Assembly (NCBI GenBank): GCA_012514895.1
Contig: JAAYZK010000121.1
Location: forward strand, 1 to 32,948
Direction of reading: 5' to 3'
Source of the DNA: Planctomycetota bacterium
GTDB taxonomy: Bacteria > Planctomycetota > Phycisphaerae > SM23-33 > FEN-1343
DNA length: 32,948 nucleotides
Numbering within the stretch: position 1 is the stretch's first letter; each line of letters opens with the position of its first letter. The notes under the pieces are model-generated. The model was given only the letters and a program-made list of their open reading frames with translations, was not told the origin of the DNA and did no database searches. A program made the position numbers and the translations under genes. Below are positions 24,032 through 30,645 of this stretch, in pieces.

Positions 24032-24059
24032 ATTATAGGAATGCCCTTGGCCGTGTCAA
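24032..24059 (-). promoter_or_regulatory. Consensus sigma70 promoter of the structured RNA / nusA leader
   Basis: On the minus strand TTGACA (24054-24059) and TATAAT (24032-24037) are both perfect consensus hexamers with a 16-base spacer, the best promoter in the window. Transcription should start near 24025. Such strength is usual for stable RNA genes. Confidence 0.85.
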
Positions 24060-24222
24060 ACCAAAACCCGCTGCCGCCCCGGCGGGGAATCGGCCGGAAA
24101 ACCCTTCTATAAGCTCTTGCTTTTTCAATAGATATAAGCGAGGGCGCCGTCGGGGCCCCGCAATCCCCGCTTGGGCGCCGCCCGTGTTGTTTCGGATCGC
24201 GCCCGGGGCGCACGCGCTGGAC

Positions 24223-24251
24223 TTGAACTTGTCGTCCCTCCCGGCTATGGT
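24223..24251 (+). promoter_or_regulatory. Promoter of the LysM-recG operon
   Basis: TTGAAC (24223-24228) and TATGGT (24246-24251), each 4 of 6 consensus, are separated by 17 bases. Transcription would start near 24258, about 38 bases before the LysM gene. The -10 context CGGCTATGGTGGGAG is shared with the HNH-gene promoter. The remaining 24060-24222 shows only an AT-rich patch (24100-24145) and GC-rich palindromes. Confidence 0.5.
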
Positions 24252-24295
24252 GGGAGCGCGACAAGCGAGTCGCGACCCCCTGTCAGGACAGACCG

Positions 24296-24712
24296 ATGAA
24301 CAGAACGACGCTGGCCCGTGCCTATGGTTTTGCATTACTGATGCTGCCGCTCGCCCTCACCGCCGGCTGCGGCCCAAAGCCCAACGAGACGCTGGACCTG
24401 GAACCCGCGGCGATGATGGAATCCGAACTGCCCCCGCCGGCCTACCAGGCCCCGGCGTTCGAACTTCCCCCGCCGACGCTGCCGGCCGGCCCCGGCGCGG
24501 CGGCCTCCGCGGTCCGCCCGGCGCCGACACCGCCGCCGGCGGGATCCCAGCGGCAGGTCCACGTCGCGCAGCGCGGCGACACGCTCTGGAGCCTCTCGGG
24601 GCGGTACTACGGCCGCTCCAGCCATGAAAACGTCCGCCGGATCCTTCAGGCCAACCCAAACCTGGACCCCACGCGCATCCGGATCGGCCAGGAGATCGTC
24701 ATCCCCGAATGA
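24296..24712 (+). CDS. LysM-domain lipoprotein
   Basis: A 138-residue secreted lipoprotein. The signal peptide ends in a good lipobox, LTAGC, with lipidated Cys25. Residues 26-84 form a Pro/Ala-rich linker and residues about 87-137 a single LysM domain (VHVAQRGDTLWSLSGRYYG to RIGQEIVIPE), which binds peptidoglycan or related N-acetylglucosamine polymers. It therefore probably anchors to membrane and cell wall. ATG 24296 has AGGA about 8 bases upstream and a promoter at 24223-24251. Its stop overlaps the recG start (ATGA), so both are translated from one message; no functional link to RecG is known. Confidence 0.88.
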   Translation: MNRTTLARAYGFALLMLPLALTAGCGPKPNETLDLEPAAMMESELPPPAYQAPAFELPPPTLPAGPGAAASAVRPAPTPPPAGSQRQVHVAQRGDTLWSLSGRYYGRSSHENVRRILQANPNLDPTRIRIGQEIVIPE

Positions 24713-26802
24713 CGGCTGAGGCGATGCCCAACGGACTGCAACTGGACACACCGGCGCAATTCGTCAAGGGCGTCGGGCCGGTGCGGGCCGAGCAGTTCGC
24801 CCGCCTGGGCGTGAAGACCGCGGAGGATCTTCTTCATTACTTTCCGCGCCGCTTCGACTTGCGCCGCCAGGTCCAGCCCATCGGCTCCCTGGCCGCCGAC
24901 CAGACCGCCGCCACGATCGCCGGGGAGGTCCTCGAGGCCCGCTACGTCGCGCGGGGCAAGCGCCCGTTCTTCGAGTGCTCCATCGACGACGGCACCGGCT
25001 GGGTCGTGCTCAAGTGGTTCCACGGGGGCTACCTCCAGAAGCGGATCACCCGCGGGGTCACACTGGCCGTCAGCGGGAAGGTGAGCGTCTATCGCGAGTG
25101 CTTTCAACTGATCAACCCCGCGGTGCAGATCCTCACGGACATCGAGGGGGTCGACCTGGGCGCCGATCAGCTCCTGCCGGTCTACCCCGCCGGCGGGGGG
25201 CTGCCCAGCGGGGTGATCGCCTCGGTGATCAGGAAGGTCCTGCCCGCCCTGCTGCCGCTCGTGCGGGAGTGGTTCGACCGCGACCATCTCAGCCGCCGGG
25301 GGCTGATGGCCCGCGCCGAGGCCATCGAGGCGATGCACCGGCCCGACGACACCGAGCACTGGGGCCGCGGGCGCAGGCGGATGGCTTACGACGAGTGCAT
25401 GCTCATGCAGCTCGCCCTGGCGCTGGTGCGGATGCGGTCGGTCAGCCGTCCGGCCCACGCCATGCCCGCCGGCGCGGCGATCGACCGGCGGATCCGGGCG
25501 CGCTTCCCCTTCGCCCTGACCGCCGCCCAGGACCGCGCCGTCGCCGAGATCGCCGCCGACCTGGCCCGCGAGCGGCCGATGAACCGCCTGCTGCAGGGCG
25601 ACGTCGGAAGCGGCAAGACCGTCGTCGCCCTCTACGCCGCCCTGACGGCCATCGCCCACCGCAAGCAGGCGGCCCTCATGGCCCCCACCGAGATCCTGGC
25701 CGTCCAGCATTACCGCAAGATCGCCTCCTACCTGGCCGGCTCGCGCGTCCGCCTGGCCCTGCTGGTGGGCAACCAGACCCCCCGCAAGCGCCGCATCCTC
25801 CAGGCCCAACTGGCCGCCGGCGACGTCGACCTGGTCGTCGGCACCCACGCCCTGCTGGGCGAGGAGATCGCCTTCAGGCAACTGGGCCTGGTGGTCGTCG
25901 ACGAGCAGCACAAGTTCGGCGTCGACCAGCGCAGCGGCATCCGCGGCAAGGGCTTCGCGCCCCACTACCTCGTCATGACCGCCACGCCCATCCCCCGGAC
26001 GCTGGCGATGACCGTGTACGGCGACCTGGACGTCTCGACCATCGACGAACTGCCCCCCGGGCGCGGCAAGGTCGAGACCCGGCTGGTCCGCCCCGGCCAG
26101 CGCAAGGCGGTGCTGGAGTTCGTCCGCCAGAAGCTCGCCGCCGGCCAGCAGGCGTACTTCATCTACCCGGTGGTCAACCCCACCGAAGCCGGCGAGCTGA
26201 CCGCGGCGGTCCAGGCCCACCAGGAGCTGCAGGCCGGCGGCCTGGCCGGCTTCACCGTCGAGCTGATCCACGGGCAGATGCCCGCGGAGAACAAGCAGCA
26301 CGTCATGGAGCGGTTCGCCGCCGGGAAGGTCCACGCCCTGGTCGCCTCGGTCGTCGTCGAGGTCGGCATCGACGTGGCCAACGCCAACGTCATGGTGGTC
26401 GAGCACGCCGAGCGCTTCGGCCTGGCCCAGCCCCACCAGCTTCGCGGACGCATCGGCCGCGGCCGCGACGACGCCCACTGCATCCTGATGGGCAACCCCC
26501 GAAACCCCGTCGCCGAGCAGCGCCTCAAGGTCCTCTGCGAGACGACCGACGGCTTCCGCATCGCCGAGGAGGACCTGCGCCTCCGCGGCCCCGGCGAACT
26601 GTTCGGCACCCGCCAGCACGGCCTTCCCGAGCTGAAGGTCGCCGACCTCGTCGAGGACTTCGACCTCCTCCGCCTCGCCCGCCGCGACGCCTTCGCCATC
26701 ATCGCCGAAGACCCCTCCCTGGCCGCCCCCCACCACCAGGCCCTGCGGGAAGCCATCCTCCGCAGCTACGGCGGACGGCTGGGGCTGGCGTTCGGCGGCT
26801 GA
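24709..26802 (+). CDS. recG: ATP-dependent DNA helicase RecG
   Basis: A 697-residue monomeric helicase that regresses stalled replication forks and processes branched recombination intermediates. The N-terminal wedge/OB domain covers about residues 15-150 (starting FVKGVGPVRAEQFARLGV). Helicase motifs follow: Walker A GDVGSGKT at 297-304, motif Ia MAPTEILAVQH, the DEQH box at 398-401 (DEQHKFGVDQR), motif III MTATPIPRTLA from 423, and motifs V-VI VEVGIDVANANVMVVEHAERFG and HQLRGRIGRG. The length is normal. ATG 24709 overlaps the LysM stop by 4 bases; AGGAG lies 14 bases upstream, so coupling probably drives initiation. An internal ATG at 24724 is a less likely start. Confidence 0.97.
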   Translation: MTAEAMPNGLQLDTPAQFVKGVGPVRAEQFARLGVKTAEDLLHYFPRRFDLRRQVQPIGSLAADQTAATIAGEVLEARYVARGKRPFFECSIDDGTGWVVLKWFHGGYLQKRITRGVTLAVSGKVSVYRECFQLINPAVQILTDIEGVDLGADQLLPVYPAGGGLPSGVIASVIRKVLPALLPLVREWFDRDHLSRRGLMARAEAIEAMHRPDDTEHWGRGRRRMAYDECMLMQLALALVRMRSVSRPAHAMPAGAAIDRRIRARFPFALTAAQDRAVAEIAADLARERPMNRLLQGDVGSGKTVVALYAALTAIAHRKQAALMAPTEILAVQHYRKIASYLAGSRVRLALLVGNQTPRKRRILQAQLAAGDVDLVVGTHALLGEEIAFRQLGLVVVDEQHKFGVDQRSGIRGKGFAPHYLVMTATPIPRTLAMTVYGDLDVSTIDELPPGRGKVETRLVRPGQRKAVLEFVRQKLAAGQQAYFIYPVVNPTEAGELTAAVQAHQELQAGGLAGFTVELIHGQMPAENKQHVMERFAAGKVHALVASVVVEVGIDVANANVMVVEHAERFGLAQPHQLRGRIGRGRDDAHCILMGNPRNPVAEQRLKVLCETTDGFRIAEEDLRLRGPGELFGTRQHGLPELKVADLVEDFDLLRLARRDAFAIIAEDPSLAAPHHQALREAILRSYGGRLGLAFGG

Positions 26803-26957
26803 GAGGCGGTTTGAGAACCCCTCCGGCCGGCGGAGTTCCCAAGAGAACACCCGCCCGCAGAAGGGTTGCGAAACAGTTGAGGAACCGCGCCTGCCACTCC
26901 TGCGCTCTCAAAGCGCACGCCGGGACAGTCCCGATGCCCCCCGCCGGCGCCGGCGTG

Positions 26958-27001
26958 TCTGTCTACCACGAATCCTCAGTCTGTCTACCACGAATCCTCA
27001 G
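26958..27001. repeat. Exact 22-base tandem duplication
   Basis: 26958-26979 and 26980-27001 are identical copies of a 22-base unit starting TCTGTCTACCACGAATCC. It lies in the gene-free stretch 26803-27336 after recG. Confidence 0.95.
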
Positions 27002-27024
27002 GCGGTCGGGCGGTCGTAAGTTCA

Positions 27025-27135
27025 GCCCCGAAGGGGCGCAAGCGTTTGGCCGGGGGCGCGAGCCCCCGGAAGGCGGCTCTCTCAAATGATCAGCCCCGAA
27101 GGGGCGGCAGACCCGATGGGGGGGCGCGAGCCCCC
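27025..27135. repeat. Two REP-like hairpin pairs (GCCCCGAAGGGGC plus GGGGGCGCGAGCCCCC)
   Basis: Two units, each with hairpin A (CCCC-GAA-GGGG: 27025-27037 and 27093-27105) followed 13-14 bases later by hairpin B (GGGGGC-GCGA-GCCCCC, a GNRA-type tetraloop: 27052-27067 and 27120-27135). The units repeat with a period of 68 bases in the same orientation. They resemble REP/BIME palindromes. Further palindromes follow at 27238-27257 (CCGGAGGC-TGAC-GCCTCCGG) and 27273-27285 (GTCCC-TCC-GGGAC). No coding sequence is present in 26803-27336. Confidence 0.85.
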
Positions 27136-27336
27136 GCCGCCGGTCTGCCTTGGCGGCAGGCATCTTTCGGCCCTTCCTCCTTCGCCCTGCGGGCTAGGGC
27201 GGACAGGTCGGGGCTCATGATCTTTGCAGGGCCTGTTCCGGAGGCTGACGCCTCCGGCCGCTAAAGGCTGTCGTCCCTCCGGGACTTTCGATGACGACTT
27301 CCGACAGACAGACATCCGCCGGCGGGAGAGCCCGGG

Positions 27337-30300
27337 TCAGCCGCCGAAGCCGAAGCCGGTTTTGAGGATAACGAAGTCGTCCAGGTCAATGGCGCCGCTG
27401 GCGTCGAAGTCGCCGTCGGCCCAGCCGCCGGGGCGGCCGAAGTGGGTCTTGAGGATGACAAAGTCGTCGAGGTTCACGCGGCCGTCGAGGTTCGCGTCGC
27501 CCAGTTCGGTGCCGAGCACATCACGGACCAGCACCGCCAGGTCGGCGGCGTCGACGGCGCCGTCGCTGTTGAGGTCGAACCGCGGGTCGTTCTGGCCGCT
27601 GCGGATGGCGGCGGCCAGCAGGTCGATGTCGGGGGCGCCGTCGGCCGCGACGGTGATCACGACCGTGTCGGTGTCGGTGGCGCCCTGTTCATCGGCAACG
27701 GTCAGCTCGATCGGATGGGTCCCCGCGGCCAACGTCACGGTCGGCGATGCGCCCGCGGCGATCGGCTCGCCGGCGGAGGTCCAGGCGTGGCTGACGATCG
27801 TCCCGTCGATGTCGAACGACGCCGAGCCGTCCAGCGTCACCGCCTCGTCGCCGCTGCCGTCGGTGTCGATCACGGTCTGATCGGGACCGGCATGGGCCGC
27901 GGGGGCGAGGTTGACCAGCGCCGGGGCGAAGGCGGCCATGGAGTGGGCCACCTGGTTGCCGGAGGTGTTGACCTGCCAACTGAGGATCGTCTCGCCGGCG
28001 ATGGGCGCGGGCGTGGTGGCTCCCGCGGCGGTGTGGCCGCCGCCGGAGACGCACTGGTTCCAGCGGCGGACCATGGCCTCGCCGGTCGCCGTCCAGGCGC
28101 TGCCCGAGCCGGTGTTGATGCAGACGACGTCGACCACCCAGGCCCCGTCGGTGGCCGTGGTGATCGACGAGGTGATGGCCGCGGCGGTGACGCCGTTGGT
28201 CGCCACGGCCTCGGGGCCCTGCTGGTCGACGTTGGCCAGGGAGATCGCTCCGCCGGAGCGCCGGTCGACGCTCCCGGCGTACGTCACCTCGACGGGATAC
28301 GAGCCCGCGGGCGGCAGGTCGGCGTCCAGCATGTAGAAGATGGCCGTCTGGGCCCGCGTGCCGGAGCCCTGGCGCTTCAGCCCGCCGGGCGCCGCCGTCA
28401 TGGCCACCCCGTCATAGGTCACCGCGCTGATCGCCAGGTCCGTGGCGGTGCCGTCCCTGGCGCCGACGGTGACCACCAGCAGGCGGTTGTCGCCCCCGCC
28501 GATCGTGTGCGACCAGCTCAACACCGTGCCGCCGGTGTCGCTGGTGGAGCTGACGGCGTCGAAGGCGATCCGGGCGATCCCGGTGGGGCCCCCGGCGGGA
28601 TGGACGGCGATGACGACGGTGTCGCCGGCCGTAACGCCCTCCTCGTCGGTCACGGCCAGGTCGATCGCGTGGGTGCCGACGGGCAGCGTCACGGTCGGCG
28701 TGGCGCCCGCGGCGAGGGCGTCGCCGCCGAGCGTCCAGACGTAGCTGACGATCGTCCCGTCGGCATCCCGCGACCCCGTGCCGTCCAGCGTGACCGGCTC
28801 GGCCCCGTCATCGTCGCTGTCGATGAGGTGCTGGGCAGGGCCGGCATCGGCGCGCGGCGCCTGGTTCTGGCTGACCGTGAACGCGGCCGAGGCGACGGGG
28901 CTGTCGTCCATCCCGCCGCGGACGGCCAGCGCCCTGAGCGTGGCGGTCGCGGTGAGGGTGATCGGCCCGGTGTAGACCGCCGACGACGTCGTCGGCATCG
29001 AGCCGTCGTCGGTGTAGTAGATCGTCGCGCCGTCCGTCGCGCAGCCGATCGTCACCTCGACCGACCCGTTGAACGACCCGCCCTTGGGGCCGAACCGGGG
29101 CATGGCCACCGGCAGGTCGAGGACGGCGTCGCGGTGGAGGACCCACATGTCCTTGTGGAACTGCGAAATGGCGTCGGTGCCGGTGACCGTCGTCTCGATG
29201 GTCCAGTAGCGGTCGATGTACAGGAACAGCGGCTCCCAGTTCCACGCATCGCGCAGCCCCAGGATATTGGCCGTCAGGACGTGGGCGAGGATGGAATGCC
29301 CCACGTTCCGCCGGTAGTAGGCGTTCCAGTTGCGCCCGTCGCGGCTGGGCTGCTTGGTGTGCTGCTCGCCCCACTCGGGCAGGCCCACATCTTCCTGGAT
29401 GTACTCCTCGCGCGGCCGGCCGTCGTCGTGGTAGAGCGGGCGGCCGACGTCGGACTGCCGGACGATCCAGGTCTGGCGGTCCTCCTGGAAGCGCAGCGGC
29501 GACTGGCCGACCGCCAGCATGCCCTCGTCGCCGAGCACCAGCCCGGCCAGCAGGATCGGCATCTTGCGGCCGTGCATGTGCCCGCCGAGGTCCTCCCACG
29601 TGCAGCCGGCCTGGAAGACGCCGTACAGGTCGATCCCCAACTGCGTCATGCGGACCAGCAGCGTTTCCTTCTCCTGATCCGTGTAGTCCAGCAGGAGCAC
29701 CAGCAGGCCGTTGCCGATCCGCATGGCGATGTCGCGGCCGTAGTCGGGCATGTTGTTGGACGGATGGAAGTACCGCCCCGTCCACGAGCCGTAATGGTCG
29801 GGCCAGACGCGGGCGAAGCCGCCGGCGGTGCTGGAGAGGCTCGGCGCGCTCGCCGGGGCCGTCAGGCGGGGCAGGCGGCTGTAGTCCAGGTCGCTGACGT
29901 TGTAGCGGACGGCCTTGTCCGGCCCGGTGTAGGGCGGGCGGAAGCTGCCGGCCGGCGGGGCCGAGGCGAGCACCGTCAGCACCGCCGCATCGGTGAGCTG
30001 CGGCCGCTCGCCGGCGGTCGGGTGGCTGATCGTCGAGATCAGCGATGAGCCGTTGGGCACCACCAGGGGGTTGCCCGGCGAGACATCCAGCGCCACGTTC
30101 CTGGCGGCCGAGTAGGCCGGCCCGTACGTGCCGTACATCGCGCTGTCGTACCCCTGAGTCATGCCGAGGCCCGGGTTGATCATCGACCCGTTCATCGTCC
30201 TGCCGTCCGACTCGGTCGAAGGCGGGTTGATCGACGTGATCGTCACCGGCCCGACCACCCAGTAATCGCCGTTGGCGAACTGCCCGTACTCGCAGGGCCG

Positions 30301-30408
30301 GTCGAACGTCCAGGTGATCCCGTACTGGGAGAGCTGGGTCGCCGTCGCGCCCAGGGCGGACGAACCGATCAGGCACAGCACGAGGGCCGGCAGGATGAAA
30401 CGCCTCAT
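27337..30408 (-). CDS. Large secreted protein with chitobiase-C-like, PKD and dockerin-like domains
   Basis: A 1023-residue secreted multidomain protein. Residues 1-20 are a signal peptide (RRFILPALVLCLIGSSALGA). Residues about 24-430 form an unassigned domain with many aromatic and helical segments, possibly an alpha/alpha toroid. A chitobiase/hexosaminidase C-terminal-like domain follows (about 440-512; GATIYYTDDGSMPT), then PKD-like module 1 (about 517-602), an unassigned beta-rich domain (about 608-830), PKD-like module 2 (about 833-922), and a dockerin-type end (944-1018) with three calcium-loop-like repeats: DLNSDGAVDAADL, DANLDGRVNLDDF and DFDASGAIDLDDF. ATG 30408 has AAGGAGA about 8 bases upstream. 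It is probably a surface or extracellular polysaccharide-binding or degrading protein; no catalytic motif is recognised. Confidence 0.82.
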   Translation of the reverse strand: MRRFILPALVLCLIGSSALGATATQLSQYGITWTFDRPCEYGQFANGDYWVVGPVTITSINPPSTESDGRTMNGSMINPGLGMTQGYDSAMYGTYGPAYSAARNVALDVSPGNPLVVPNGSSLISTISHPTAGERPQLTDAAVLTVLASAPPAGSFRPPYTGPDKAVRYNVSDLDYSRLPRLTAPASAPSLSSTAGGFARVWPDHYGSWTGRYFHPSNNMPDYGRDIAMRIGNGLLVLLLDYTDQEKETLLVRMTQLGIDLYGVFQAGCTWEDLGGHMHGRKMPILLAGLVLGDEGMLAVGQSPLRFQEDRQTWIVRQSDVGRPLYHDDGRPREEYIQEDVGLPEWGEQHTKQPSRDGRNWNAYYRRNVGHSILAHVLTANILGLRDAWNWEPLFLYIDRYWTIETTVTGTDAISQFHKDMWVLHRDAVLDLPVAMPRFGPKGGSFNGSVEVTIGCATDGATIYYTDDGSMPTTSSAVYTGPITLTATATLRALAVRGGMDDSPVASAAFTVSQNQAPRADAGPAQHLIDSDDDGAEPVTLDGTGSRDADGTIVSYVWTLGGDALAAGATPTVTLPVGTHAIDLAVTDEEGVTAGDTVVIAVHPAGGPTGIARIAFDAVSSTSDTGGTVLSWSHTIGGGDNRLLVVTVGARDGTATDLAISAVTYDGVAMTAAPGGLKRQGSGTRAQTAIFYMLDADLPPAGSYPVEVTYAGSVDRRSGGAISLANVDQQGPEAVATNGVTAAAITSSITTATDGAWVVDVVCINTGSGSAWTATGEAMVRRWNQCVSGGGHTAAGATTPAPIAGETILSWQVNTSGNQVAHSMAAFAPALVNLAPAAHAGPDQTVIDTDGSGDEAVTLDGSASFDIDGTIVSHAWTSAGEPIAAGASPTVTLAAGTHPIELTVADEQGATDTDTVVITVAADGAPDIDLLAAAIRSGQNDPRFDLNSDGAVDAADLAVLVRDVLGTELGDANLDGRVNLDDFVILKTHFGRPGGWADGDFDASGAIDLDDFVILKTGFGFGG

Positions 30409-30540
30409 GGTCGAGTCTCCTTTGCGGTCAGGCAACGGGCAACGCGGGCCGCGGGAATCGGCCCACGACACACCCGCGGGATGCACGGCGGGCGCGGCAG
30501 GGGAAGGACGGTCCTCGCCTCCAACCTCCAAGTCACCCGC

Positions 30541-30573
30541 GGGACGCGCCGGCCTGCCCTCGCAGGCCGTCCC
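30541..30573. terminator. Hairpin in the gap after the M56-thioredoxin gene
   Basis: CGGCCTG (30550-30556) and CAGGCCG (30563-30569) form a 7-bp stem with loop ccctcg, extended outwards by GGGA/TCCC across an internal loop. It lies downstream of the minus-strand stop at 30646 and upstream of the next gene. There is no U run, so a terminator role is only possible. Confidence 0.35.
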
Positions 30574-30645
30574 GGGGATCGCGCGCCGGCCTGTTCGCGG
30601 AGGCCGACGCGATGCCCTCCAGGATACACCCTTCTTCGCCGGGCG

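Noticed and set aside
23758-24264. A 168-codon minus-strand frame across the structured RNA
   Set aside because: It starts upstream of the consensus promoter, lacks a ribosome binding site, is Arg/Pro/Ser-rich with no homology, and crosses perfect RNA stems.
27025-27135. The repeated GCCCCGAAGGGGC units as a CRISPR array
   Set aside because: Only two units, each a pair of palindromes of 13 and 16 bases with no consistent spacer length, and no cas genes in the window.
27442-30048. A plus-strand open frame of 868 codons opposite the PKD/dockerin gene
   Set aside because: The minus-strand protein has a signal peptide, a ribosome binding site and recognisable domains; the plus-strand frame is a compositional shadow.
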